Notes: generated by a model from the sequence alone, not told the origin. 64,000 bases of DNA from Marinimicrococcus flavescens (GCA_029211145.1 JARGEQ010000135.1:1-64000), one strand, 5' to 3'; shown: positions 17,621 through 28,639, counted from the stretch's first letter. A program made the numbers and translations.

Positions 17621-18249
17621 GTGCTGCACAGCTTCCACGGGCCCAGGTCGACATGGATGTGGTCGTGGTGGAAGCGGTCGCTCTCGGGAGTCAGCACGAC
17701 GCTGAACCGCTGGCAGGCGGCCTTGGCCACGGCCCTCAGGAACCGGCCCTCGGGGCCGCGCGAGCGCCAGTCCCGCTTGACCAGCACCACGCTTCCGTCG
17801 GCCAGCTCGAAGCCGGCGATGTCGAGCGCCCGGGCGCTGGCGTGCAGGCTGCGGCGATTGCCGTTGCCGGTCATGGTGCGGCAGGCGTGGCTGCCATAGT
17901 GGCGCAGCGCCACCACCCGCTGGCCGAGATGGCGTAGCGCCAGGGCCTCCACCTCCGGCTCGAAGCTCATCCACGCCGCCAGCATGAGGCAGCTCGTCTT
18001 GAGCGGCGGCTTCATGGCGAAGCGGGCCGTGCTCGCCACCACCGGCGAGGAGACGCCGCAGGCGCCGCTCGTGCTCATCTGCCATGCCACCGTCCGGGCT
18101 CCCGCCGCCTCGATCGCGGCGAGGCAGTGTGGCGGCTCGGCCGGCGGCGTGACGCGGGCCGGGGAGGGCTTCTTGCCGCACCCGGCGAGCAGGGCGGCGA
18201 GCATCAGGGAGAGCACGATCGGAGGCACTGGCAGACGACGAAGAAGCAT
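17617..18249 (-). CDS. Extensin-like C-terminal-domain lipoprotein
   Basis: A 210-residue lipoprotein (lipobox LLAGC, Cys23) with an extensin-like C-terminal domain, common in alphaproteobacteria. Cys pairs CLAAI, GACGV, SCLML and ACRTM, the motif LHASARALDIAGF, and the end HHDHIHVDLG are visible. The SLHASARALD plus HxDH arrangement resembles the zinc site of LAS-type peptidoglycan peptidases, so a cell-wall hydrolase role is a fair inference. It is first in the unit with the phosphatase-like gene and divergent from the TRAP transporter. Confidence 0.83.
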   Translation of the reverse strand: MLLRRLPVPPIVLSLMLAALLAGCGKKPSPARVTPPAEPPHCLAAIEAAGARTVAWQMSTSGACGVSSPVVASTARFAMKPPLKTSCLMLAAWMSFEPEVEALALRHLGQRVVALRHYGSHACRTMTGNGNRRSLHASARALDIAGFELADGSVVLVKRDWRSRGPEGRFLRAVAKAACQRFSVVLTPESDRFHHDHIHVDLGPWKLCST

Positions 18250-18277
18250 GGCACCTATGCGGTATCAACAGGGGCGG

Positions 18278-18293
18278 CGCGTCGCACGACGCG
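18278..18293. promoter_or_regulatory. Inverted repeat upstream of the TRAP operon
   Basis: CGCGTCG-CA-CGACGCG is a perfect 7-bp inverted repeat, ending 27 bases before the dctP start in the 71-base space between divergent genes. It may be an operator or a leader hairpin. Confidence 0.35.
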
Positions 18294-18296
18294 TGA

Positions 18297-19322
<1,026 letters not shown>

Positions 19323-19341
19323 GCCGGCCGGCCTCGAGGAG

Positions 19342-19896
19342 ATGCTCGCTCGCGCCATAGGGCGGGCGGAGGAGGGCTTCATCGCCCTCCTCCTCGCTGC
19401 CATGACCTGCCTGACCTTCACCCAGGTGGTGCTGCGCTACGTGTTCAACAGCAGCCTGATCTGGGCGCTCGAGACCATCACCTACATGTTCGCCTGGCTG
19501 ATCCTGTTCGGGATATCCTATGGCGTGCGCGTGCACGGCCATATCGGCGTGGACCTGCTGGTCAAGGCGCTGCCGCTGGCGGCGCGCCGGGCGGCGGGCC
19601 TGCTCGCCATCGCCCTGTGCGTCCTCTACGCCGGGATCATGCTCTACGGCGCCTGGGGCTATGTCGGCCGCATCCGGATGCTGGGCGCCTTGGCCGAGGA
19701 CATCCCGGTGCAGCGCTGGATCCTTGCCTCGATCCTGCCGGTGGGCTTCGCCCTGCTGGCCTTCCGCCTGCTTGAGCAGGGCTGGGCGATCCTCCAGGGT
19801 CGGGCCGCCGGGTTCGAGCTCGCCGACGAGGCCAGGGTGACCCTGCATGGCCACCTCGAGGATGACGGCGCCGGCCGCGGCGAGGGCCCGAAGTGA
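19342..19896 (+). CDS. dctQ: TRAP transporter small permease
   Basis: A 184-residue four-helix membrane protein of the DctQ family. Helices are near 14-36, 50-68 (LIFGISYGVRVHGHIGVDLLV), 85-107 and 130-150. The VRVHGHIGVDLL motif is the conserved family signature. It bridges the binding protein and the large permease. Start ATG follows GAGGAG. Its TGA overlaps the GTG of dctM, so the two permeases are coupled. Confidence 0.9.
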   Translation: MLARAIGRAEEGFIALLLAAMTCLTFTQVVLRYVFNSSLIWALETITYMFAWLILFGISYGVRVHGHIGVDLLVKALPLAARRAAGLLAIALCVLYAGIMLYGAWGYVGRIRMLGALAEDIPVQRWILASILPVGFALLAFRLLEQGWAILQGRAAGFELADEARVTLHGHLEDDGAGRGEGPK

Positions 19897-21443
19897 CCAC
19901 AGGCTTCCTGTTCGCGAGCCTCTTCGCGTTCCTGCTGCTGGGGATGCCGATCGCCATCGGCCTCGGCCTCGCGAGCGTGCTCACCATCCTGTTCTTCGCC
20001 AACGACAGCCTGGCCTCGCTGGCCCTCAAGTTCTTCCAGACCGCCGAGCACTACACACTCTTGGCGATCCCCTACTTCATCCTCGCCGGCAACTTCATGA
20101 CCACCGGGGGCGTCGCCCGCCGGATGATCGACTTCGCCACCTCCTGCGTGGCCCATCTGCGCGGCGGCCTCGCCATCGCCTCGGTGATGGCCTGCATGCT
20201 CTTCTCGGCGGTCTCGGGCTCCTCGCCCGCCACCGTCGTGGCGGTGGGCTCCATCGTCATCGCCGGCATGGTGCGCAGCGGCTACAGCCTGAGCTTCGCC
20301 TCGGGCGTGATCTGCAATGCCGGCACGCTGGGCATCCTGATCCCGCCTTCTATCGTCATGGTGGTCTATGCCGCCGCCACCGAGAGCTCGGTGGGCCGGA
20401 TGTTCATGGCCGGCGTCATTCCCGGCATCCTTCTGGGCCTCATGCTGATCGTCGCCATCTGGGTGATTGCCACGATCAAGGACCTGCCGCGCCAGGAGCG
20501 CCGGAGCTGGAGCGAGCGGGGCCGCACGGGCCTTGGCGCGCTGTGGGGCCTGCTGCTCATCGTCATCATCCTGGGCGGCATCTATGGCGGCGTGTTCACG
20601 CCTACGGAGGCCGCCGCGGTATCGGCGGTCTATGCCTTCTTCGCGGCGAGCTTCATCTACCGCGACATGGGGCCGCTGCAGGATCGGCCGGGCTCGCCTG
20701 CGGCGCAGGGCGTGGCGCTGACGCTCATCGGCGGGATCCCGCTGATGATCGGCGGGTACATGAGCGAGGGCTTCTCCAATATCGGCGTGCTCTGGGTGGG
20801 GCTGTTCCTCGCCGCCGCCACCGGGCTCTATCTCTTCCTCGGAAGGCCGGAGACCGGCGAGAGCGCCGGCCGGGCGCTCATCCGCTCCATCGGCGAGACG
20901 CTGGTCAACCTGCCCGGCGCGATGCTCCACCGCGACACCGCCCGGGTACTGGTGGACAGCGGCAAGGTGACGGTGATGCTGATGTTCATCATCGCCAACG
21001 CCTTCCTCTTTGCCCATGTGCTCACCACCGAGCAGATCCCGCAGAACATCGCCGCGGTGATCGCCGACGCCGAGCTGGCTCCCTGGCAGTTCCTGCTGGT
21101 GGTCAACATCCTGCTGCTGGTCGCCGGCAACTTCATGGAGCCCTCGGCGATCATCCTGATCCTGGCGCCGATCCTCTTCCCGATCGCCATGCAGCTCGGG
21201 ATCGACCCGATCCACCTGGGCATCATCATGGTGGTCAACATGGAGATCGGCATGGTGACGCCGCCGGTGGGTCTCAACCTCTTCGTCACCGCCGGCATCA
21301 CCGGCATGGGGGTGATGCAGGTGGTGCGGGCGGCGCTGCCATGGCTGATGGTGCTGCTCACCTTCCTGGTGATCGTCACCTATGTGCCGCTGGTCTCGCT
21401 GTGGCTGCCGGACCTGCTGTTCGGCGCGGCGATGGTCCAGTAG
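19893..21443 (+). CDS. dctM: TRAP transporter large permease with central insertion
   Basis: A 516-residue polytopic inner-membrane protein, the sodium-coupled channel of the TRAP system. Family motifs: [52 protein letters not shown] and [15 protein letters not shown] [15 protein letters not shown]. Typical DctM is about 430 residues. The extra length is a block near 260-345 that includes two more hydrophobic stretches ([15 protein letters not shown] and [18 protein letters not shown]). Start GTG overlaps the dctQ stop. Confidence 0.92.
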   Translation: MTTGFLFASLFAFLLLGMPIAIGLGLASVLTILFFANDSLASLALKFFQTAEHYTLLAIPYFILAGNFMTTGGVARRMIDFATSCVAHLRGGLAIASVMACMLFSAVSGSSPATVVAVGSIVIAGMVRSGYSLSFASGVICNAGTLGILIPPSIVMVVYAAATESSVGRMFMAGVIPGILLGLMLIVAIWVIATIKDLPRQERRSWSERGRTGLGALWGLLLIVIILGGIYGGVFTPTEAAAVSAVYAFFAASFIYRDMGPLQDRPGSPAAQGVALTLIGGIPLMIGGYMSEGFSNIGVLWVGLFLAAATGLYLFLGRPETGESAGRALIRSIGETLVNLPGAMLHRDTARVLVDSGKVTVMLMFIIANAFLFAHVLTTEQIPQNIAAVIADAELAPWQFLLVVNILLLVAGNFMEPSAIILILAPILFPIAMQLGIDPIHLGIIMVVNMEIGMVTPPVGLNLFVTAGITGMGVMQVVRAALPWLMVLLTFLVIVTYVPLVSLWLPDLLFGAAMVQ

Positions 21444-21468
21444 GGCCGGGTACGGGGCGGGCGCGGGC

Positions 21469-22023
21469 TCAGCCTCCGCCGCCCTCGGCCCGCTGGGTCC
21501 CCGGCAGGCTCTCGCCGGCGAGCAGGCTGCGCACCGCCGCCACCGCCTCGGGTCCGGCCCAGTCGGCGATCCCCATGATCCGGCCGACCTCGCGCCCCTC
21601 GCGGTCGATCAGCAGCGTGGTCGGCAGGCCCGGCGCCTTGAGGGTGCGGGTTGCCGCCGCCTTCGGGTCGCGATAGACGGACAGGCGCGTGACACCGATC
21701 TCGTCGAGGAACGCCTGCACCCGCTCGGGCCCGGCGCGGTCCATGGAGAGGGCCAGGACCACCATCTCCTGCGGGTCGAACTGCGCCTGCAACTCGTCGA
21801 GCGACGGCATCTCCTCGCGGCATGGAGCGCACCAGGTGGCCCAGAGATTGAGCACCACGACCTTGCCGCGAAACTCCTCGAGGTCTGCGGGTGCGCCGTC
21901 CATGGTCTCGAAGGCGACCGGCGGCAGCGGCTTCGGCTCGCCCACGGTAACCGGCGTGGCCGCCGCGGGCCCGGCGCCGAGCACCACGGCGATGGCCGTC
22001 AGCCACCCAAAGATCGCTCGCAT
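21469..22023 (-). CDS. tlpA: TlpA-like periplasmic thiol-disulfide protein
   Basis: A 184-residue thioredoxin-fold protein with an N-terminal signal or anchor ([18 protein letters not shown]) and the redox site WATWCAPC (Cys65, Cys68). The cis-Pro region is [11 protein letters not shown]. TlpA reduces periplasmic disulfides for cytochrome oxidase and c-type cytochrome assembly. ATG 22023 has GGAG seven bases upstream; the ATG four codons earlier would place that same GGAG inside the gene. Its start is only 30 bases from that of divergent argH, an arrangement seen in many alphaproteobacteria. Confidence 0.88.
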   Translation of the reverse strand: MRAIFGWLTAIAVVLGAGPAAATPVTVGEPKPLPPVAFETMDGAPADLEEFRGKVVVLNLWATWCAPCREEMPSLDELQAQFDPQEMVVLALSMDRAGPERVQAFLDEIGVTRLSVYRDPKAAATRTLKAPGLPTTLLIDREGREVGRIMGIADWAGPEAVAAVRSLLAGESLPGTQRAEGGGG

Positions 22024-22053
22024 AGACAACTCCATTCGGTCGGGAACAACGGG

Positions 22054-23484
22054 ATGAGCAAGGACGCAGGCAGCGGGCGGGACATGTGGGGAGGCCACTT
22101 CGAGGCCGGCCCGGCGCCGTTGATGGAGCAAATTAATGCGTCCATCGACTTCGACAAGCGACTGTGGGCCCAGGACATCGCCGGCTCCATGGCGCATGCC
22201 CGCATGCTTGCGGCCCAGGGGATCGTCCTGGAGGCCGACCGCGACGCCATTCTCGAGGGCCTGGCCCAGGTCCACGAGGAGATCGCCGAGGGCCAGTTCC
22301 ACTTCGAGCGCTCGCTCGAGGACATCCACCTCAACATCGAGGCGCGCCTGACCGAGCTGGTCGGCGAGCCGGGCCGCCGCCTGCATACCGGCCGTTCGCG
22401 CAACGACCAGGTGGCCCTCGACATGAAGCTGTGGACCCGCGAGGCCATGGACCGCGCCGACGCGCGTCTGGCCGAGCTGCAAAAGGTCCTCCTGCACCGC
22501 GCCGAGGAGCACGCCGCCACGGTGATGCCCGGGTTCACCCATCTCCAGGCGGCCCAGCCTGTGACCTTCGGTCACCATCTGATGGCCTATGTCGAGATGT
22601 TCGGCCGCGACCGCTCGCGCTTCCAGGACGCGCGGCGGCGGCTCAACGAGTGCCCGCTCGGGGCGGCGGCACTGGCCGGCACCAGCTTCCCCATCGACCG
22701 CGACGCCACCGCCGCCGAGCTGGGCTTCGAGCGGCCCACCGCCAACTCCATCGATTCGGTCTCCGACCGCGACTTCGCGCTCGACTACCTCGCCTCGGCC
22801 GCGATCTGCGCGGTGCATCTCTCGCGGCTCGCCGAGGAGCTGGTGCTGTGGTCGACGCCGCAGTTCGGCTTCGTGCGGATGAGCGAGGACTTCACCTCCG
22901 GCAGCTCGATCATGCCGCAAAAGCGCAACCCGGACGCGGCCGAGCTGGTGCGCGGCAAGTCGGGCCGCGTCATGGGCCATCTCCAGGCCCTGCTGATCAC
23001 CTTGAAGGGCCTCCCGCTCGCCTATTCCAAGGACATGCAGGAGGACAAGGAGGGCCTCTTCGACGCCGTCGACACGCTGGAGCTGTGCCTCGCCGCCGCC
23101 GCCGCCATGCTGCTCGGCATGAAGGCGAACCCGGAGCGCATGAAGGAGGCCGCCGGCGTCGGCTTCACCATCGCCACCGACCTCGCCGACTGGATGGTGC
23201 GGGTCAAGAACGTGTCGTTCCGCGAGGCCCACGGCATCGCCGCCCGCGCCGTCAAGCGCGCCGAGGAGCGCGGCTGCGGCCTTGAGGCGCTGACGCTGGC
23301 GGAGCTGCAGGCGATCGACCCCCGGATCGACGAGGCGGTCTTCGGCGTGCTCGGCGTCGAGCGCTCGGTGGAGAGCCGGATGAGCCATGGCGGCACCGCG
23401 CCCGAGCGGGTGCGGCAGGCCGTGGCGGCCGCCCGCAGTCGTTACTTTCCCGAGGCCCCGGCGGCGGGAGAGGCCGGTGCCTGA
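22054..23484 (+). CDS. argH: Argininosuccinate lyase
   Basis: A 476-residue fumarase/aspartase-superfamily enzyme that splits argininosuccinate into arginine and fumarate, the last step of arginine synthesis. [11 protein letters not shown] and [16 protein letters not shown] open the protein, [13 protein letters not shown] and [18 protein letters not shown] carry substrate-binding residues, and [12 protein letters not shown] is the superfamily signature loop with the catalytic Ser. Length is usual for the family. The next gene, lptM, starts within its last codons, and lysA follows, so arginine and lysine synthesis genes share a transcript. Confidence 0.97.
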   Translation: MSKDAGSGRDMWGGHFEAGPAPLMEQINASIDFDKRLWAQDIAGSMAHARMLAAQGIVLEADRDAILEGLAQVHEEIAEGQFHFERSLEDIHLNIEARLTELVGEPGRRLHTGRSRNDQVALDMKLWTREAMDRADARLAELQKVLLHRAEEHAATVMPGFTHLQAAQPVTFGHHLMAYVEMFGRDRSRFQDARRRLNECPLGAAALAGTSFPIDRDATAAELGFERPTANSIDSVSDRDFALDYLASAAICAVHLSRLAEELVLWSTPQFGFVRMSEDFTSGSSIMPQKRNPDAAELVRGKSGRVMGHLQALLITLKGLPLAYSKDMQEDKEGLFDAVDTLELCLAAAAAMLLGMKANPERMKEAAGVGFTIATDLADWMVRVKNVSFREAHGIAARAVKRAEERGCGLEALTLAELQAIDPRIDEAVFGVLGVERSVESRMSHGGTAPERVRQAVAAARSRYFPEAPAAGEAGA

Positions 23485-23638
23485 GCCCCGTCGGCCGATG
23501 AGGCGGCGCGCCCTCCTGGGCGCCGTCATGCTGGCCCCGCTGCTGGCCGCTTGCGGCCGCAAGGGCAATCTGGAGCTGCCGGAAGGAAGCGAGCGGCCGG
23601 CGCCCGCGGCGAAGCCCGGCAAGGAGAGCGCGTCGTGA
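23477..23638 (+). CDS. lptM: LptM-like small lipoprotein
   Basis: A 53-residue lipoprotein with lipobox LLAAC (Cys26) followed at once by GRKGNLELP, the mark of the LptM (YifL) family, which helps mature the LPS translocon LptD/E. I chose GTG 23477, eight bases inside argH, because GGGAGAGG precedes it by six bases; ATG 23498 lacks a ribosome site. Its TGA overlaps the ATG of lysA. The argH-lptM-lysA order is common in alphaproteobacteria. Confidence 0.8.
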   Translation: MPEPRRPMRRRALLGAVMLAPLLAACGRKGNLELPEGSERPAPAAKPGKESAS

Positions 23639-24915
23639 TGCCGTTCGGCTACCATCAGGGGCGCCTTCACTGCGAGGGGGTCGCCCTCGAGGAGATCGCC
23701 GCAGCCGCCGGCACGCCGGTCTATGTCTACAGCGCCGGCGCCATGCGCTCCCGCCTGCACGCCCTGCAGCGCGCCTTTGCGGGTCAGCGGGCGATGTTCT
23801 GCTACGCCCTCAAGGCCAACCACAATCTGGCCGTGGTGCGGCTGCTGGCCGGCGAGGGCGCGGGGGCCGACACGGTCTCGGGCGGCGAGGTGATGCGCGC
23901 CTTGAAGGCCGGCGTCCCGCCCGAGCGGATCGTGCTGGCGGGCGTCGCCAAGGCCGACGAGGAGATCCGCCTCGCTCTGGCGAGCGGGATCCTCCAGCTC
24001 AACGTCGAATCGGTGCCCGAGCTCAGGCGGATCTCGGCCATCGCGCAGGCGATGGGCACCACCGCCTCGGTGGCGATCCGGGTCAATCCGGACGTGGCGG
24101 CGGCCACCCACGACAAGATCAGCACCGGCCGCAAGCAGGACAAGTTCGGCATCGCCTACGAGACCGCACCCGAGATCTACGCCCTGGCGGCGAGCCTGCC
24201 CGGCGTGCGGCCCGAGGGGCTGCACATGCATATCGGCTCGCAGATCACCACCCTCGAGCCGTTCGAGAAGGCCTATGGCCGCGGCGTGGCGCTGTTCAGG
24301 ACGCTGCGCGAGCAGGGCCTGCCGATGCGCCGGCTCGATCTGGGCGGCGGCTTCGGCGTCCGCTACCTCCACGAGAGCGCCATCGACCCGGAGGCACTGG
24401 CGGCCCTGGTCGGGCGGCTGACGGCAGGGCTCGACTGCGAGCTCCTGTTCGAGCCCGGCCGCTACCTGGTGGCCGAGGCCGGCGTGCTGGTGGCGGCGGT
24501 GATCTACGTGAAGGAGGCCCAGGATCGCCGCTTCGTGATCCTCGACGCCGGCATGAACACGCTGATGCGCCCGGCCCTCTACGGCGCCCGCCACGACCTC
24601 CTGCCGCTGCGCGAGGCGCCCGCCGGCACCCATCTCCAGCCGGCCGACGTGGTGGGGCCGATCTGCGAGAGCAGCGATGTGTTCGGCCGCGACTACCATC
24701 TGCCGCCGATGGCGCCGGGCGCGCTGGTGGCCTTCACCACCGCAGGAGCCTATGGTGCGGTGATGGCTTCCGACTACAATAGCCGGCCGGCACCGGCCGA
24801 GGTGCTGGTCGATGGCGGGCGCTTCGACGTCATCCGTGAGCGCCGCCTGCCCGAGGAGCAGTTCGCCGGCGAGCGCATCCCGGACTGGCTCGCGAGCGGG
24901 GCTCCCGCCGGCTGA
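23638..24915 (+). CDS. lysA: Diaminopimelate decarboxylase
   Basis: A 425-residue fold-type III PLP enzyme converting meso-diaminopimelate to lysine. The PLP-binding Lys is in CYALKAN (Lys59). HMHIGSQI, LGGGFGVRY (phosphate site) and EPGRYLVAEAG are family motifs, and the catalytic Cys with substrate Glu is in ICESSDVFG. The start ATG overlaps the lptM TGA; a GTG one codon earlier is possible with GGAG nearby. The enzyme competes with MurE for meso-diaminopimelate. Confidence 0.96.
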   Translation: MPFGYHQGRLHCEGVALEEIAAAAGTPVYVYSAGAMRSRLHALQRAFAGQRAMFCYALKANHNLAVVRLLAGEGAGADTVSGGEVMRALKAGVPPERIVLAGVAKADEEIRLALASGILQLNVESVPELRRISAIAQAMGTTASVAIRVNPDVAAATHDKISTGRKQDKFGIAYETAPEIYALAASLPGVRPEGLHMHIGSQITTLEPFEKAYGRGVALFRTLREQGLPMRRLDLGGGFGVRYLHESAIDPEALAALVGRLTAGLDCELLFEPGRYLVAEAGVLVAAVIYVKEAQDRRFVILDAGMNTLMRPALYGARHDLLPLREAPAGTHLQPADVVGPICESSDVFGRDYHLPPMAPGALVAFTTAGAYGAVMASDYNSRPAPAEVLVDGGRFDVIRERRLPEEQFAGERIPDWLASGAPAG

Positions 24916-24931
24916 ACGGGGAGCGAGCACC

Positions 24932-27400
24932 ATGGAAGCTGCCGATCCGCGCACCACGAGAAGCTTTCGGGCCCGTCTCGCGGCAGCCCGGGCGGCGGTG
25001 ACCCTCGAACGGGCCTGGCCGGCGTTGGCGCCGGCCGCCGCGGTGGCCCTGCTGTTCGTGACCCTGGCGCTCTTCGGCCTGTGGCAGAAGCTGCCATTCT
25101 GGGCGCATCTGGCCGGCCTCGTGCTGTTCGTGCTCGCCTTCGCCCGGGCGTTGTGGGCCGCCCGCGCCGCCCTGGCGCCGGCCGGCACCGAGGCAGGGCT
25201 GCAGCGTCTCGAGGCCGACAGCGGCATCCGCCACCAGGCGCTCCGGGCGCTGGGCGACCGGCTGCCGGACGGGCTCGACGACCCGACCACCCGCACCCTT
25301 TGGGAGCGTCACCGCCAGCAGCTCAGGGGCACGCTCAGCCGGCTGCGCCTGGCGCCGCCGCGCTCCGACCTGCCGCGCCGCGATCCCTGGGCGCTGCGCG
25401 CCCTGCTGCTGCTGGTCATGGTGGTGGCGCTGGTCGATGCGCGCGGCCAGGTGGGCGAGCGGCTGGCCGCCGCCTTCCTGCCGCGCCCGGCCCCGGCCGT
25501 CGCGGCCCCGGCCGCCGAGGCCAGCCTGTGGATCACCCCGCCTGCCTATACCCGCCGGCCGCCGCTGGGTCTGGCGCAGACACGAGGAGCGGATGCGGTG
25601 AGCGTGCCGGCCGGCAGCGAGGCGCTGGTGCAGGTCCATCATCTGCCGCCGGGTGCGGCCGACGAGGTGCGGGTGATGCTGGGCGAGGAGAGCGAGCCCG
25701 CGAAGGAGCTCGCCGGCGGCAGCATCGAGGCGCGCTTTCCGGTCGACCGCTCGGGAAGCCTGCGCATTCTCGACGGCGCCGACAACGAGCTGGCCGGCTG
25801 GCGGCTCGAGCTGCTGGCCGACGAGCCGCCCACGGCGAGCCTGCCGGAACAGCCCGGCGTTACCCACCGCAGCTCCCTGCGCCTGGCCTTCGAGGCGAGC
25901 GACGATTACGGCGTCGCCGAGGTGGCGCTGCTGCTGGCGCCGCCGGACCGGCCGGAGGAGGCCGAGCGGCTGAGCCTGACGCGGCCGGCGAGCCAGCCGC
26001 CGGCGGTCAGCAGCCACGCCTACAGCGATCTCACCGCCCACCCGCTGGCCGGCCTGCCGGTGCGGCTGTGGATCGAGGCGGTCGACGGCGCCGGCCAGAC
26101 GGGCCGGTCGGAGGCCATCGAGATGGTCCTGCCGGCGCGCGCCTTCAAACATCCGCTGGCGCGCGCGGTGATCGAGCAGCGCCGCCGGCTGGTGGCGGCA
26201 CCCGAGCAGCGGCGGGAGGTGGCCGGGGCCATCGAGGGGCTCGCGCGCAGCCGCATCGCCGGCCAGTTGCCGGCGGTGGTGCCGCTCTCGCTGCACATCG
26301 CGGCGCTGCGCACCCTGGATGCGGCGGAGCCGGCGCGGCGCCGCGCCGTGGTCGATCTCCTGTGGGAGCTGGCTCTGTTCATCGAGGAGGGCCAGCTCGC
26401 CACCGCCGAGAACGAGCTGCGGGCTCTGCAGGACCAGCTCCAGCAGGCCCTCGAGCGCAACGCCGAGGATGCCGAGATCGACCGGCTGATGGCCGAGCTG
26501 CAGCAGGCGATCGACCGGTATCTCGAGGAGCTGGCGCGCCAGGCGATGCAGATGCCGCCGCAAGACCAGGCCCGCCGCCAGCCGATCGACCCCTCGCAGC
26601 TCGTCGCGCGGGAGGACCTGCAGCGGATGCTGGAGCGCGCCCGCGAGCTGATGCGCAACGGCTCGCGCGAGGCCGCCCGGGAGATGCTGGCGCAGCTGCG
26701 CGAGATGCTCGAGAATCTGCAGATGGCGCAAGGGCGGATGCAGCCTTCGCCGGAGGAGCAGGCGCTGGGCGACCTGCAGCGGATGATCGAGCTGCAGCAG
26801 AACCTGCTCGACCGCAGCTTCGAGATGCAGCGCCAAGGCGAGATGGGGCAGAGCCCGCAGCAGCAGCCCATGCCGGGTGAGGGCGAGGGCCAGGCGGAGC
26901 AGGGCCGGCCGGGGGATTCGCCCGGCCGCGCCGCCATGGAGCAGGAGGGGCTGCGCCGCGCTCTGGGCGAGCTGATGCGGCGGATGGGCGAGCAGGGCAT
27001 GGCCATCCCGAGGGCGTTGGGTCAGGCCGAGATGGAGATGCGCGCCGCCCGCGAGGCCCTGGGCGAGGAGGCGCCGGAGCGCGCCGTGCCGCCGCAGGGC
27101 GAGGCTGTCGACAATCTCCAGCAGGGCGGCCAGGCGATGCTCGAGCAGATGCGCCAGCAGCTCGGCCAGGGGCCGGGGCCGGGCGGCGAGCCGCTGCGCC
27201 AGGGACGGCGCGGCCGCGACCCGCTGGGCCGGGCGCAGTTCAACGACGGCGGCTGGGATCCGTCCGGCACGGCGCTGCCCGAGGATGCCGATCTGGGACG
27301 GGCGCGGGGTGTCCTCGAGGAGCTCTACCGGCGCTCCGGCGAGCGCCACCGGCCGCCCGTGGAGCTCGACTACTACAAGCGCCTGCTCGACCGCTTTTGA
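24932..27400 (+). CDS. TIGR02302/DUF4175-family large membrane protein
   Basis: An 822-residue protein of the TIGR02302 family, conserved in alphaproteobacteria next to lysA and of unknown function. Two or three helices sit near the N-terminus (about 35-85 and 150-165). A beta-rich domain follows (about 195-400: WITPPAYTRRPPL, ASDDYGVAEVALLL), then a long helical, Gln/Glu/Met-rich region (about 420-790) with coiled-coil character and low complexity near 660-700. It ends with DYYKRLLDRF. The domain order resembles large bacterial envelope proteins that carry an alpha-2-macroglobulin-like strand domain, but no activity can be named. Start ATG follows GGGGAG. Confidence 0.85.
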   Translation: MEAADPRTTRSFRARLAAARAAVTLERAWPALAPAAAVALLFVTLALFGLWQKLPFWAHLAGLVLFVLAFARALWAARAALAPAGTEAGLQRLEADSGIRHQALRALGDRLPDGLDDPTTRTLWERHRQQLRGTLSRLRLAPPRSDLPRRDPWALRALLLLVMVVALVDARGQVGERLAAAFLPRPAPAVAAPAAEASLWITPPAYTRRPPLGLAQTRGADAVSVPAGSEALVQVHHLPPGAADEVRVMLGEESEPAKELAGGSIEARFPVDRSGSLRILDGADNELAGWRLELLADEPPTASLPEQPGVTHRSSLRLAFEASDDYGVAEVALLLAPPDRPEEAERLSLTRPASQPPAVSSHAYSDLTAHPLAGLPVRLWIEAVDGAGQTGRSEAIEMVLPARAFKHPLARAVIEQRRRLVAAPEQRREVAGAIEGLARSRIAGQLPAVVPLSLHIAALRTLDAAEPARRRAVVDLLWELALFIEEGQLATAENELRALQDQLQQALERNAEDAEIDRLMAELQQAIDRYLEELARQAMQMPPQDQARRQPIDPSQLVAREDLQRMLERARELMRNGSREAAREMLAQLREMLENLQMAQGRMQPSPEEQALGDLQRMIELQQNLLDRSFEMQRQGEMGQSPQQQPMPGEGEGQAEQGRPGDSPGRAAMEQEGLRRALGELMRRMGEQGMAIPRALGQAEMEMRAAREALGEEAPERAVPPQGEAVDNLQQGGQAMLEQMRQQLGQGPGPGGEPLRQGRRGRDPLGRAQFNDGGWDPSGTALPEDADLGRARGVLEELYRRSGERHRPPVELDYYKRLLDRF

Positions 27401-27408
27401 GGATAGCC

Positions 27409-28113
27409 TTGCGTCTGACCCACCCTTCGCCGAACCGCGATACGCGGCCGGCCGGCACCGTGCCCGACCTCCTGCTGCTGCATTATACCGGGATGCCGGA
27501 CGCCCGGGGAGCGCTCGAGCGGCTGCGCTGTCCCGAGGCGAAGGTGAGCGCCCACTACCTCCTGCTCGAGGACGGACAGGTTCTCTCGCTGGTCGCCGAG
27601 GAGGAGCGGGCCTGGCATGCCGGGGTGAGTAGCTGGGCGGGCCGCGAGCGGGTCAACGACTTCTCGATCGGCATCGAGATCGTCAATCCCGGCCACGAAT
27701 GGGGCTACCGCCCGTTCCCGCCGGCGCAGATGGCGAGCCTGCGGGAGCTGGCCGCTTCGATCTGCGGGCGCTGGGCCATTCCGCCGGAGCGGGTGCTGGG
27801 CCACAGCGACGTGGCGCCGGCGCGCAAGGAGGACCCGGGCGAGCTGTTCGACTGGCCGCTTCTGGCGGGGGCCGGGCTCGCCGTCTGGCCGGCGCCGGTG
27901 GCCGGGGCCGAGCCCGACATGGCGCTGGCGCGCCACTGCCTGGGTGGCTTCGGCTATCACGTTCCGGACGACGAGGCAGGCTTCGCGACGCTGCTGCGCG
28001 CCTTCCAGCGGCACTTTCGTCCGCAGCGGGTGGACGGCCTGCTCGATCCATCGACCATGGCGCTGATCCGTGGCCTGCCGCTCTTGTCGAGCGGGCGCCC
28101 GAGGCGTACGTAA
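27409..28113 (+). CDS. N-acetylmuramoyl-L-alanine amidase (AmiD type)
   Basis: A 234-residue zinc amidase of the Amidase_2 family that cleaves the bond between MurNAc and L-Ala, for cell-wall recycling. Zinc His are in LLLLHYTG and LGHSDVAP, with the catalytic region SDVAPARKEDPG. NDFSIGIEIVNPG is typical. A peptidoglycan-binding domain (about 165-230: ARHCLGGFGYHV, FQRHFRPQRVDGLLD) follows. No signal peptide is visible, pointing to a cytoplasmic or non-classically placed form. I chose TTG 27409 (GAGG six bases upstream); TTG 27397 would overlap the previous stop. The rnpB promoter lies in its last codons. Confidence 0.87.
   Translation: MRLTHPSPNRDTRPAGTVPDLLLLHYTGMPDARGALERLRCPEAKVSAHYLLLEDGQVLSLVAEEERAWHAGVSSWAGRERVNDFSIGIEIVNPGHEWGYRPFPPAQMASLRELAASICGRWAIPPERVLGHSDVAPARKEDPGELFDWPLLAGAGLAVWPAPVAGAEPDMALARHCLGGFGYHVPDDEAGFATLLRAFQRHFRPQRVDGLLDPSTMALIRGLPLLSSGRPRRT
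28084..28112 (+). promoter_or_regulatory. Promoter of the RNase P RNA gene
   Basis: TTGTCG (28084-28089), a 17-base spacer and TACGTA (28107-28112). A start 7-9 bases later falls at about 28120, which is where the RNase P RNA begins. The promoter overlaps the last codons and stop of the amidase gene. Confidence 0.6.
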
Positions 28114-28121
28114 AGGGCGGC

Positions 28122-28515
<394 letters not shown>

Positions 28516-28537
28516 CCATCCACCGCCTTTCCCGCGG

Positions 28538-28546
28538 TTATCCACA
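28538..28546 (+). promoter_or_regulatory. Perfect DnaA box upstream of the dcw promoter
   Basis: TTATCCACA is the exact high-affinity DnaA box, in noncoding sequence 65 bases before the -35 of the candidate dcw promoter. An AT-containing 9-mer like this is rare in DNA this GC-rich. DnaA control of the cluster is an inference. Confidence 0.5.
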
Positions 28547-28610
28547 GATTTCTTCAAAGTTGCGGCTACGCGGAAAGTCAGTAATTTGCGTGGCTTAGGG
28601 AGCACAGCTC

Positions 28611-28639
28611 TTGACCTGTGCGAGCCCGGCGGGTAGTTT
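28611..28639 (+). promoter_or_regulatory. Candidate promoter of the dcw cluster
   Basis: TTGACC (28611-28616), a 17-base spacer and TAGTTT (28634-28639) make the best sigma-70 match in the 470-base gap before rsmH. The predicted transcript starts near 28646 and would have a leader of about 340 bases. Confidence 0.55.
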
